Source: Mycolicibacterium nivoides (lineage in GTDB: Bacteria; Actinomycetota; Actinomycetes; Mycobacteriales; Mycobacteriaceae). From it: a stretch of 64,000 nucleotides of DNA. Where the stretch lies: contig NZ_CP034072.1 of NCBI RefSeq assembly GCF_003855255.1, positions 3,154,727-3,218,726 of the forward strand. Reading direction: 5' to 3'. Made by a program: the position numbers and the translations under genes. The notes beneath the pieces are model-generated. The model was not told where the DNA came from. It did no database searches and was given only the letters and a program-made list of their open reading frames with translations. This document shows positions 33,789 through 40,886 of the stretch, piece by piece; the stretch's first letter is position 1; each line of letters starts with the position of its first letter.

Positions 33789-34445
33789 TCAAACTCCTGC
33801 GGGTTCGGTTCGTGGTTCAGGCGATTCATTCCATGGGGCAGCATTCTCGGGTTCGTCGGTCCAACGTGTGTCGGGGAATCGCTTGCGCAGACATGCGAGA
33901 TGCCACGATCCACTGCCGTTCTTCCATTCGTCGTCAATGACCGGCCTATTGCATAGGTTGCAAGTTGGTGCGTCACCCACAGACGGCACCGTAGTGGCCT
34001 CTGGCATCAACGCTGCTTGGCTTTCGGTCGCGTCGGGTGTGTCCTTATGCGACTTAGCACCTGGGGCAACTGAGGGGTTTTCCGTCAACATGACCGGCGC
34101 GGCAATGTCGGCAACCTCGTCGGTTGTGAACGGGCGATCAGACCGAATGCAGTACTCGTAGAAGGCGCGATTTCCGTTAGCCATTCGGTATTCGCGTAGC
34201 ACTAGCCAACGTGCCGACACCAGAGCGTCAACGTACTTCTGAATGTATCTCCGCGTGTGGCCAGACCGTGCAGCCATATCCGCCACAGAAACACCGAATC
34301 CGTCTGCATGGGACATGATTTCGAGTGCGATACCTCGTGCTGCCGGATGCAGATCGGAACGTGCAAAGTCATTCGAGATGGCAACGTATCCCTCACTCAG
34401 CGGACACCCATAGTGCTTGACCGGGTTGCGACTAAGTGTCCTCAC
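33789..34445 (-). CDS. Winged-helix, zinc-finger phage protein (replication-type)
   Basis: This 218-residue protein starts at GTG 34445, overlapping the HTH gene stop (GTGA). The first 110 residues form a winged helix typical of phage replication initiators: YVAISNDFARSDLHPAARGI, VSVADMAARSGHTRRYIQKYVDALVSARWLVL. The C-terminal part has a probable zinc finger (CNLC and HLACL). As first large gene after the palindrome array it is the best candidate for the element's replication initiator or a transcription activator. No primase or helicase motif is visible, so host enzymes would be recruited. Confidence 0.65.
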   Translation of the reverse strand: MRTLSRNPVKHYGCPLSEGYVAISNDFARSDLHPAARGIALEIMSHADGFGVSVADMAARSGHTRRYIQKYVDALVSARWLVLREYRMANGNRAFYEYCIRSDRPFTTDEVADIAAPVMLTENPSVAPGAKSHKDTPDATESQAALMPEATTVPSVGDAPTCNLCNRPVIDDEWKNGSGSWHLACLRKRFPDTRWTDEPENAAPWNESPEPRTEPAGV

Positions 34446-34639
34446 TGAACACCGCCATGTGCGGTAGCAGCCATCTCAGCGTTCGCCCACTCGTCAATGT
34501 CGCTTCGTAGATACCAGAGTCGAGCTGCAATCTTGAATGCATTTGGACCACGTTCGGATTCGTACCACATGTACAGAGTCTTGCCCGATACGCCGATGTA
34601 CTCGGCAGCTTCGGGAAGCGTCAAACGGTCAGGGAACAT
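34442..34639 (-). CDS. Helix-turn-helix protein, excisionase (HTH_17) type
   Basis: This 65-residue product starts at ATG 34639 with GAGG 9 bp upstream. It has the MerR-like winged helix found in excisionases and AlpA-like proteins: LTLPEAAEYIGVSGKTLYMW, then WYLRSDIDEWANAEM. It could direct excision or regulate the leftward genes. Its stop overlaps the start of the winged-helix gene. The frame up to 34702 has no ribosome site. Confidence 0.75.
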   Translation of the reverse strand: MFPDRLTLPEAAEYIGVSGKTLYMWYESERGPNAFKIAARLWYLRSDIDEWANAEMAATAHGGVQ

Positions 34640-35143
34640 GGGTGGTACCTCAGAGTGAATGCGGTTGATACGCAACGGTGCCCAATATTGAGAGCACATC
34701 ACAAGCGACGGAAACTATCGCCGGTGGTCCTAATGTCCATTCTACTCCTCCTCACTTCTAAGCCTTATGGTTTGGGTCTATGCGCTTGCTGCGCCTTCGG
34801 CGGCATGGACGAGAAGGACTGCCAGAACGGGTATTCAGCACCCAATGCCACCCATTCCCATCGTCCAGGCCAATACGTTTCGCAAGCACGTGACCAACCG
34901 GACGCTTCCACCACAAACCGGATTCGGTGCCAACCGCGTTGAAGCGAAGCGTTGGGGAGAACTCTATGGCGGTGGGGTACGGCTAGGACCAATGCGGACT
35001 CGTCTAATGCGGCCCCCGCTGGGCTTCTCTTTAGTTTTCTAAAAGATAGGTTTCTACGGTGTGCTCTATGGGCACAGGTTTCGGCCCTACCCTGTGCTCT
35101 ATAGGCACAGGGGGGTGTGCTCGATGGGCACAGGGTCTCAGGC
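34640..35143. other. Noncoding control region of the element
   Basis: This 504-bp gap between two HTH genes has only shadow-like frames with no ribosome sites. It includes an AT-rich tract (about 35024-35057) followed by three 17-bp palindromes (35060-35132). It should contain the promoter of the leftward operon and possibly the element's replication origin. Confidence 0.6.
35060..35132. repeat. Three-copy palindrome array (iteron or operator)
   Basis: Three 17-bp repeats of the form TGTGCTCTATGGGCACA occur at 35060-35076, 35093-35109 and 35116-35132. Each has TGTGC and GCACA arms and a TCTATGG-like centre, with at most a few differences. Start-to-start spacing is 33 and 23 bp. They lie next to an AT-rich tract and near two HTH genes and a replication-type protein gene. 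They are best read as initiator iterons or as operators for a regulator of the leftward operon. Confidence 0.75.
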
Positions 35144-35344
35144 TCATCCAATGCCACCCCGTGCGGTCGCGGCCTTCTGTTCAGCCACCCAAGCATCAAG
35201 GTCCGCTACGTCATAGAACGTATGCCGCCCCAGCCGGTAGCTACGGGGTCCGGTACCGGCATACCGCCAATACCTCAGGGTGTCCTCAGGCAGTCCACCA
35301 AGGTAGGCAGCGGCGTCTTTGGCGCCTAAACGTATAGGTGTCAC
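35144..35344 (-). CDS. AlpA/excisionase-like helix-turn-helix protein
   Basis: The 66-residue product starts at GTG 35344, which has AGAGGA 8 bp upstream; a TTG start at 35380 would add 12 residues without a ribosome site. It contains the compact winged helix RLGAKDAAAYLGGLPEDTLR followed by YRLGRHTFYDVADLDAWV, typical of AlpA regulators and excisionases. In P4-like satellites and PICIs such proteins switch on the element or aid excision. It lies next to int, in opposite orientation, and just upstream of the palindrome array, so a master regulator role is plausible. Confidence 0.75.
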   Translation of the reverse strand: MTPIRLGAKDAAAYLGGLPEDTLRYWRYAGTGPRSYRLGRHTFYDVADLDAWVAEQKAATARGGIG

Positions 35345-35511
35345 GAGGGTAGTCCTCTCGCTTATGCGCTTGTGGTTCAAGCGGTTTCATGACTGGTCAC
35401 CTCCCTTTGCGGCTGAGTCCTACGCTGCCAGATCTGTCCAACGCTGGGCAGTCTAGCGGGCGGATCGCGGGTCAGGACTGACACATCCAAACGGACCTGT
35501 GCAGCGGATTG

Positions 35512-35530
35512 CTGCGGTATCCTGCGGTTA
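35512..35530. repeat. Integrase arm-like sites at the int start
   Basis: CTGCGGTAT (35512-35520) and the variant CTGCGGTTA (35522-35530) sit immediately before and across the integrase ATG. They match the terminal arm-site motif. Their position suggests that the integrase or a partner represses its own translation or transcription. Confidence 0.55.
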
Positions 35531-36804
35531 TGACTCTTAGACACCAGAGAGCCGGGATAGCTGACCGGTGGCACAAGCGTGTCAAGGGTCCAGACGGCAA
35601 AATGAGCACCGCGCGATCAGCGGTCTACGGCAAGGTCACACGTTGGCAAGTTCGATGGGTAGATGGCAGCGGCCACGAGAGAAGCAAGAGCTTTGACCGC
35701 AAGCCGGACGCGCAGGCCTACCTGAACGGACTCACTGCCGACATTCAGCGCGGCGAATACGTCGACCCGAGCAAGAGTGCAGCGACATTCGGGGCGGTCG
35801 CAGAGCAGTGGTTTGAGACCAAAAGTCACCGCAAGCCAAAGACTTTGGCGGGTTACCGGTCCCTACTGGACACCATTATCCTGCCGAAGTGGAAGAATGT
35901 GCCACTGAAAGCGATTGATTACCAATCATTTTCGACATGGATAGGGAGTCTTTCCGTGGATGGCTCGCAGCGAGACACCGCACTCTCAGCCAGCCGGATA
36001 CGCCAGACCCACCAACTCGTCGGCGCGGTCCTCAAGTACGCACAGCGGTCAGGGCTTGTAACCAAGAACGTCGCTTCACAACTAGAGCGCAAGTACGACC
36101 TACCCACCGAGCACGGACGCGAGCAGCACGCCTTGACCCGTGAGCAGCTTCTCGGCTTTGTGTCACACATGCGGCTGTACGCCACGCTGACGCTCATTCT
36201 CGGCTGCGTCGGCATCCGTACCGGGGAAGCGTTCGCATTGCGGCGGTCGGGCGTTAAGGACTGCAAGCTGATCGTTTCAGAGTCGGCTACCAACGTGACG
36301 GGTCAAGGGACGGTGACCACCCGCACCAAGACCAACAAGACACGCGAGGTCGCGGTACCGGGCTGGGCATGGGACCGGTTAGTTGCCGAACTGCCCGCAG
36401 ACCCCAAGGCACTGGTGTTCCCGCATCGCACGGGTACAACGCTGACCAATCATCAGTACCGCTATGAGTTCGACAAAGCGGTTACCGCGATGCGGGCCGA
36501 GACGGAAGCTCAGCGGGCACGGGAGACAGCCGAGACGGGCAAGGCGGTTACGCCCGAATTCCCCACGATCACGCCCCACGATCTACGGCACACCTGCGCG
36601 TCCCTACTCATCTCCACCGGGGCGAATATCAAAGTGGTGCAACGCCAACTAGGCCACGCCACGGCTGCGATGACACTTGACCAGTACGGGCACCTGTATG
36701 ACGCCGACCTGACGCACGCTGCCGACGTTCTCAGCGATGCACTAGAGGCTACTGCGGTATCACTGCGGCATTCCGCAGATACCAAAAAGGTCAGGACCGG
36801 TTAA
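35530..36804 (+). CDS. int: Tyrosine-recombinase integrase
   Basis: The 424-residue product has an N-terminal AP2-like arm-binding region (KVTRWQVRWVDGSGHERSKS), a SAM-like core-binding domain (about 80-190) and a C-terminal catalytic domain with Arg near 231 (GIRTGEAFALR), HDLRHT near 350, LGHAT, and the nucleophile tyrosine near 385 (LDQYGHLY). All catalytic residues are present. It integrates the element into tRNA-Tyr, whose reconstituted copy starts 20 bp beyond the stop. ATG 35530 is used here; an in-frame TTG lies at 35509. The 3' end of the gene contains arm-site repeats (36752-36778). Confidence 0.93.
   Translation: MTLRHQRAGIADRWHKRVKGPDGKMSTARSAVYGKVTRWQVRWVDGSGHERSKSFDRKPDAQAYLNGLTADIQRGEYVDPSKSAATFGAVAEQWFETKSHRKPKTLAGYRSLLDTIILPKWKNVPLKAIDYQSFSTWIGSLSVDGSQRDTALSASRIRQTHQLVGAVLKYAQRSGLVTKNVASQLERKYDLPTEHGREQHALTREQLLGFVSHMRLYATLTLILGCVGIRTGEAFALRRSGVKDCKLIVSESATNVTGQGTVTTRTKTNKTREVAVPGWAWDRLVAELPADPKALVFPHRTGTTLTNHQYRYEFDKAVTAMRAETEAQRARETAETGKAVTPEFPTITPHDLRHTCASLLISTGANIKVVQRQLGHATAAMTLDQYGHLYDADLTHAADVLSDALEATAVSLRHSADTKKVRTG
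36751..36778. repeat. Integrase arm-type sites, right cluster
   Basis: CTGCGGTAT (36752-36760), CTGCGGCAT (36763-36771) and an inverted copy ATTCCGCAG (36770-36778) lie inside the end of int, 46 bp or more from the right core repeat. ACTGCGGTATC here (36751-36761) is identical to 25880-25890 at the left end. In the excised circle the two clusters would flank the 57-bp core. Confidence 0.65.
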
Positions 36805-36821
36805 AAAACCAGCCCTGACCT
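36788..36821. terminator. Stem-loop after int and tRNA-Tyr
   Basis: AGGTCAGG (36788-36795) pairs with CCTGACCT (36814-36821) around an 18-base loop that contains the integrase stop. It lies between int and the tRNA 3' end, which converge. It may replace the original tRNA terminator now 11 kb away. Confidence 0.5.
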
Positions 36822-36823
36822 GC

Positions 36824-36880
36824 GGTGGCAGATGCAGGATTCGAACCTGCGTAGGCGTAAGCCGACGGATTTACAGTCCG
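36824..36880 (-). repeat. Right attachment site within intact tRNA-Tyr
   Basis: This is the second copy of the 57-bp direct repeat (first at 25710-25766). It forms the 3' half of the functional tRNA-Tyr. It is therefore element-derived, so integration restored the gene, while the 5' half (36881-36908) is chromosomal. Confidence 0.95.
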
Positions 36881-36908
36881 CTCCCATTGGCCGCTCGGGC
36901 AATCTGCC
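36826..36908 (-). tRNA. tRNA-Tyr (anticodon GTA)
   Basis: On the minus strand the RNA starts GGCAGAT at 36908 and ends ATCTGCC plus discriminator A at 36826. Acceptor pairing is perfect. The D arm is CCC/GGG, the anticodon stem-loop gives GTA at 36874-36872, the long variable arm is class II as expected for bacterial tRNA-Tyr, and the T arm is GCAGG TTCGAAT CCTGC. CCA is not fully encoded. It is the intact gene regenerated by the integrated element. Confidence 0.97.
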
Positions 36909-37016
36909 TGGTGTCGCCCCGCCCCGTTTCCGGTTTGGTGCGACTAGCAGGGTACAACGAGGATGTACCTAAGTTACAAACCGGCAGGATTATCGAGGGA
37001 AGAGGAGGGGCGTCCA

Positions 37017-37508
37017 ATGGCGGATTCCAGCTTCGACGTCGTCAGCAAGGTCGACCGTCAGGAGGTCGATAACGCGCTCAACCAGGCCGCCAAGGAACTG
37101 TCCACCCGGTTCGACTTCCGCGGCACCGACACCAGCATCGCCTGGAAGGGCGAAGAAGTGATCGAACTCACCTCCAGCACCGAGGAGCGCGTCAAGGCAG
37201 CGGTCGACGTGTTCAAGGAGAAATTGGTCCGTCGCGACATCTCGATGAAGGCCTTCGACGCCGGCGAACCGCAGGCCAGCGGCAAGACCTACAAGGTGTC
37301 CGGAGACATCAAGCAGGGCATCAGCAGCGAGCAGGCCAAGAAGATCACCAAGATCATCCGCGACGAAGGCCCCAAGGGTGTCAAGGCGCAGATCCAGGGT
37401 GACGAGATCCGGGTCAGCTCGAAGAAGCGCGACGACTTGCAGGCCGTCATCGCCCTGCTCAAGGGCTCCGATCTCGACGTGGCGCTGCAGTTCGTCAACT
37501 ACCGCTAG
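37017..37508 (+). CDS. yajQ: YajQ-family nucleotide-binding protein
   Basis: This 163-residue protein of the YajQ/UPF0234 family has the N-terminal [30 protein letters not shown] and the C-terminal [14 protein letters not shown], all hallmarks. Two ferredoxin-like domains form the fold. Family members bind nucleic acids or nucleotides, and Xanthomonas YajQ binds cyclic di-GMP. ATG 37017 has a GAGGAGGGG ribosome site, so the longer frame from 36963 is rejected. It follows tRNA-Tyr divergently and was its chromosomal neighbour before insertion of the element. Confidence 0.95.
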   Translation: MADSSFDVVSKVDRQEVDNALNQAAKELSTRFDFRGTDTSIAWKGEEVIELTSSTEERVKAAVDVFKEKLVRRDISMKAFDAGEPQASGKTYKVSGDIKQGISSEQAKKITKIIRDEGPKGVKAQIQGDEIRVSSKKRDDLQAVIALLKGSDLDVALQFVNYR

Positions 37509-37521
37509 AGGCGCTGTCTGT

Positions 37522-37577
37522 CGAGTGTGCGCTCAGATCGCGTTTGACGACGAAATCGCGATCTGAGCGCACACTCG
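37522..37577. terminator. Very long perfect hairpin (21-bp arms)
   Basis: Positions 37522-37542 and 37557-37577 are perfect inverted copies (CGAGTGTGCG at the outer end, GATCGCG at the inner end) around a 14-base loop. The hairpin lies 14 bp after yajQ. Similar GAGTGTGCG/CGCACACTC hairpins recur after genes in mycobacterial genomes, from memory. It can terminate transcription from both sides and covers the junction to an MFS remnant. Confidence 0.8.
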
Positions 37578-37583
37578 GCACAC

Positions 37584-37800
37584 TCAGCGGGTCGGCCAGG
37601 GTGAGAACGGCAACGCGAACAGCGACGCACCGATCACCAACAGTGACGGCACCGCCATCGCCCGTCGCCCATAGCGGTCCATCACCATCCCGGCCGGGTA
37701 GGAGCACAACAGGTCGGCCAACGCACCGATGCCGAACACCAACGAGGCAGTCGCCGCGCTCAGCCCGATGTGATCGGCCCACAGCGGGAGCACCGCATCG
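37584..37800 (-). pseudogene. MFS transporter remnant
   Basis: About 70 residues of a major facilitator protein survive: VLPLWADHIGLSAATASLVF, then GALADLLCSYPAGMVMDRYGRRA, including the loop 2-3 type motif DRYGRR. Both ends are missing. The frame stops six bases from the long hairpin and loses similarity upstream near 37800, before the monooxygenase stop. No start with ribosome site is present. A full MFS gene of about 400 codons was deleted here apart from two or three helices. Confidence 0.7.
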
Positions 37801-37851
37801 CGGACGGCAGGAAGACTGTGGTGGCCAGAGAGCGGAGCGGGACGCCCTCCC

Positions 37852-39189
37852 TCACGCGCTGGTTTCGGCCGCCGTCACCGTGTAACGGCTGGGCCGGTGC
37901 GCCAGCCCGTAGTGCCCGCGCAGCGTCGTCGCGGTGTAGTCGGTCCGAAACAGTCCGCGCCGCTGCAGGATCGGCACCACCTGCTCGACGAAATCCTCAA
38001 GGCCGCCGGGCAGATACGGCGGCATGATGTTGAAACCGTCGGCGGCGCCCTCGGTGAACCACAGCTCCAAGTCGTCGGCCACCTGCTCGGCGGTCCCCGC
38101 GAAGGTCCGGTGTCCGCGCCCGCCACCGAGTTTGGCGATCAGCTGCCGCACCGTCAGCGACTCGCTGCTGGCGAGATCCTTCACCAGTTGGTAGCGGCTC
38201 TTGTTGCCCTGGATCTGCTCGATGGGTGGCAACACGGGCAACGGTGCGTCGAGCGCATGCGCGGTCAGGTCCACTCCGAGCATCTGCGACAGCTGGCGCA
38301 ACGAGTACTCGGGCGAGATCAGGTCGGTGAACTGCTGTTCCAGTTCGCGAGCGGCTTCCTCGGTGGGCCCGATGAACGGCACGATGCCGGGCAGGATCTT
38401 CACCTCGTCGGCGCTGCGGCCGAACCTCACGGCGCGGGCTTTCACGTCGCGGTAGAACGCCTTGCCGTCGGCCACCGAGCGCTGCGCGGTGAAGATCGCC
38501 TCGGCGTAGCGCGCGGCGAAATCCTTGCCCGACTCCGAGGACCCGGCCTGGACCAACAGCGGACGACCCTGCACCGAACGCGGCGTGTTCAGTGGCCCAC
38601 GGACCTTGAAGTGCTCGCCGTCGTGGTCGATCCGGTGCACCCGCTCCGTATCGGCGAAGGTACCGCTGGCCTCGTCGAGAACCAGTGCATCGTCTTCCCA
38701 GCTGTCCCACAAAGCCGTTGCCACGTCGACGAATTCAGTGGCCCGCCGATAGCGGCCGGCATGGTCGGGGATGCCGTCGACGCCGAAGTTGGCCGCTTCG
38801 TCCTCCCCCGCCGAGGTGACGATGTTCCACCCGGCCCGGCCTCCGCTGATGTGGTCCAGGGAGGCGAAGCTGCGGGCCAGGGTGTAGGGCTCGATGTAGC
38901 CGGTGGTCGCGGTGGCGATCAGGCCGACGTGCTCGGTGACCGTCGCCATCGCGGTGAGCAGCGTGATCGGCTCGAAGATCGCCTGCGTGTTGTGCTTCAC
39001 CCGCGGCCCGACAGCCAACCCGTCGGCAAAGAACACCGAATCCAGCTTGCCGCGTTCGGCCAGTTGGGCCAGACGCTGGAAGTGCTCGACGTCGGTCAGG
39101 TTTCGTACGTCGGTGCGCTCGTGCCGCCACGCCGCCTCGTGGTGCCCGACTCCCATGAGGAAGGCGTTGAGATGAAGTTGTCGCGTCAT
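37852..39189 (-). CDS. Flavin-dependent monooxygenase, NtaA/SnaA/DszA type
   Basis: This 445-residue luciferase-like (LLM) enzyme of the NtaA/SnaA/DszA/DmoA group uses FMNH2 from a partner reductase to oxidise sulfur or nitrogen compounds. Signatures are ADGLAVGPRVKHNTQAIFEPITLLTAMA, RSFASLDHISGGRAGWNIVTS and QAGSSESGKDFAARYAEAIF. It follows the three ABC transporter genes on the same strand (43 bp gap), which implies that the imported compound, probably an organosulfur substrate, is cleaved for sulfur. No dedicated flavin reductase gene is adjacent. Confidence 0.92.
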   Translation of the reverse strand: MTRQLHLNAFLMGVGHHEAAWRHERTDVRNLTDVEHFQRLAQLAERGKLDSVFFADGLAVGPRVKHNTQAIFEPITLLTAMATVTEHVGLIATATTGYIEPYTLARSFASLDHISGGRAGWNIVTSAGEDEAANFGVDGIPDHAGRYRRATEFVDVATALWDSWEDDALVLDEASGTFADTERVHRIDHDGEHFKVRGPLNTPRSVQGRPLLVQAGSSESGKDFAARYAEAIFTAQRSVADGKAFYRDVKARAVRFGRSADEVKILPGIVPFIGPTEEAARELEQQFTDLISPEYSLRQLSQMLGVDLTAHALDAPLPVLPPIEQIQGNKSRYQLVKDLASSESLTVRQLIAKLGGGRGHRTFAGTAEQVADDLELWFTEGAADGFNIMPPYLPGGLEDFVEQVVPILQRRGLFRTDYTATTLRGHYGLAHRPSRYTVTAAETSA

Positions 39190-39232
39190 GAAGATCCTTG
39201 TCGAGTTCTCGTACGTTTCGTATGTCCGGCGT

Positions 39233-40090
39233 TCAGGTCGTGGCCCGCCAGCCCGACAGCCGGCCCTCGATGGCCACCACGATGCCGTTGAAGATGACGC
39301 CCACCAGGGCGATGGTGACGATGCCGGCGTACATGTTGGGGATCTGGAAGTTGAGCTGTGATGCGGTGATCAGGTAACCCAATCCGGCCTTGGCGCCGAC
39401 CATCTCGGCGGCGATCAGCACCAGGATCGACGAGGCCGCCGCCATGCGCAGGCCGGTGAAGATGGTGGGTACCGCCGCGGGCAGGATCACCTTCTGGAAC
39501 AGCCGAAGCGGTGACAGCCCGAGGGAGCGGGCAGATTTGATCAGCAGGGGGTCAACGGTGCGAACCCCGGAGATGGTGTTGAGCAGGATCGGGAACGACG
39601 CCGCGTAGATCACCAGCGCCACTTTGGAGGTCTCCCCGATCCCCAGGATCAGGATGAACACCGGTAGCAGGGCGAGTGCGGCGGTGTTGCGGAACAGCTC
39701 CAGGATCGGGTTGAGGAACTCCGCGACCGGCCGGTACCAGGCGATCGCCACTCCCAACGGGATGCTGACCACGATCGCGATGGCAAGACCGGCCAGCGCG
39801 CGCGACAGGCTGGCCGAAACATGCTCCCACAGTTGGCCGTTGTTCAGCAGGGTGAACCAGGCGCTGACGACCTCAGAGAAGGGAGGCAGAAAGACCTTGT
39901 CCACCAGCCCGATCCGCGGGGCCACCTCCCACAGCGCCAGGAACGCGGCGACGACCACCGTGGCACGCAACAGGCGCCAGGTGAGGGCCCGCAGCCGGCG
40001 GCCGCGATGCTCGGGTTCCGGTGTCGTCGGCGCCTCGGTCGGGATCTCGGCGAGTGACTCGACGGGAGCTACCGCGACGGCGTTAGACAT
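39233..40090 (-). CDS. ABC transporter permease, SsuC/TauC type
   Basis: This 285-residue permease has six hydrophobic segments and the EAA-type loop (EMVGAKAGLGYLITASQ preceded by LGLSPLRLFQKVILPAAVP), as in sulfonate, nitrate and taurine importers. It overlaps the ATPase gene by 8 bp. With the neighbouring ATPase and lipoprotein it makes a complete importer. The first 35 residues are hydrophilic. Confidence 0.93.
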   Translation of the reverse strand: MSNAVAVAPVESLAEIPTEAPTTPEPEHRGRRLRALTWRLLRATVVVAAFLALWEVAPRIGLVDKVFLPPFSEVVSAWFTLLNNGQLWEHVSASLSRALAGLAIAIVVSIPLGVAIAWYRPVAEFLNPILELFRNTAALALLPVFILILGIGETSKVALVIYAASFPILLNTISGVRTVDPLLIKSARSLGLSPLRLFQKVILPAAVPTIFTGLRMAAASSILVLIAAEMVGAKAGLGYLITASQLNFQIPNMYAGIVTIALVGVIFNGIVVAIEGRLSGWRATT

Positions 40091-40886
40091 GTTGAACCTC
40101 CTCGGACCGGGCGCGTTCCACCTCGTCGTGCAGAAGTGACCAGATGTGGTGGCGTTGTGCCCGGAATCCCTCGCTGGAGCGGACGTCGTCGGTGTTGCGG
40201 TCGATGTCTACGTCGACGATCTGCTTGATCCGGCCCGGCCGTGACGTCAGCACCGCGACCCGCTGGCCGAGGTACAGCGCCTCGTCGATGCCGTGGGTGA
40301 TGAACAGGATGGTCTTACCGGTGGCCTGCCAGATCCTGAGCAGCTCGTCCTGCAGGGATTCCCGGGTCTGGGCATCCAGCGCGGCGAACGGCTCATCCAT
40401 CAGCAGCACCTCGGGGTCGAACGCGAGGCTGCGGGCGATCGCGACGCGCTGCTTCATTCCACCCGACAGTTCGTGCGGGTAGCGATCGGCGAAGCCCTGC
40501 AGCCCGACCAGCTCGAGGTACTCCTCGGCCCGCCGCCGCCGCTCCGCCGAGGGCAGACCCTTTGCTTCCAGGCCGAATTCGATGTTCTTGCGGGCGGTGC
40601 GCCACGGCAGCAGCGCGTACTGCTGGAATACGATGCCCCGATCCAGCCCGGGTCCGGTGACCGGCTTGCCGTCGAGCAGGATCTCCCCCGACGTCGGTTG
40701 GGTCAGCCCGCCGAGCAGGTCCAGCAGCGTCGACTTGCCGCAACCACTCGGCCCGACCAACACCAGGAACTCACCTGCCTTGACGTCGATGCTGATGTCC
40801 TGGATGGCAGTGAAACTGGTCTTCTCGCCACGGATCGGGAACTGCTTGGTCACATTGCGCAGACTCAGCTTCGTTTGCGTACTCAC
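40083..40886 (-). CDS. ABC transporter ATP-binding protein, SsuB/TauB type
   Basis: This 267-residue ATPase has Walker A GPSGCGKST, Q-loop FQQYALLPW, signature LSGGMKQRVAIARSL, Walker B VLLMDEPFAALD and the switch histidine in FITHGIDEAL. It energises import through the adjacent permease. It overlaps both neighbours (4 bp upstream with the binding protein, 8 bp downstream), so the operon is translationally coupled. Confidence 0.95.
   Translation of the reverse strand: MSTQTKLSLRNVTKQFPIRGEKTSFTAIQDISIDVKAGEFLVLVGPSGCGKSTLLDLLGGLTQPTSGEILLDGKPVTGPGLDRGIVFQQYALLPWRTARKNIEFGLEAKGLPSAERRRRAEEYLELVGLQGFADRYPHELSGGMKQRVAIARSLAFDPEVLLMDEPFAALDAQTRESLQDELLRIWQATGKTILFITHGIDEALYLGQRVAVLTSRPGRIKQIVDVDIDRNTDDVRSSEGFRAQRHHIWSLLHDEVERARSEEVQHV

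Larger units (their letters stand above)
25710..36880. mobile_element. Integrated capsid-forming phage satellite-like element in tRNA-Tyr
   Basis: The element is bounded by a perfect 57-bp repeat of tRNA-Tyr. Rightmost is the integrase, on the plus strand. Nearly everything else runs on the minus strand: two HTH proteins, a winged-helix protein with zinc finger, small overlapping genes, HNH nuclease, large terminase, portal, scaffold, capsid, two head connectors, then a nuclease-like cargo gene. It has no tail, tape measure, lysin, holin or prohead protease gene. GC content is visibly lower than the host. Size and content resemble cf-PICIs and the M. tuberculosis phiRv1/phiRv2 elements; a decayed prophage is the alternative. 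The head genes are intact and tightly packed, which favours a functional satellite. Confidence 0.85.

Noticed and set aside
35060..35132. The three repeats as a short CRISPR array
   Set aside because: The repeats are 17 bp palindromes with unequal spacers of 16 and 6 bp and no cas genes; an iteron or operator reading fits better.
34765..35199. 144-codon minus-strand frame in the element's control region
   Set aside because: It runs through the three palindromes and into the HTH gene, has no ribosome site and a Cys/Arg-rich sequence of no known type.
25710..36880. The element as a complete temperate prophage
   Set aside because: No tail, tape measure, lysin or holin genes exist between the attachment sites, and 11 kb is too small for a mycobacterial siphovirus.
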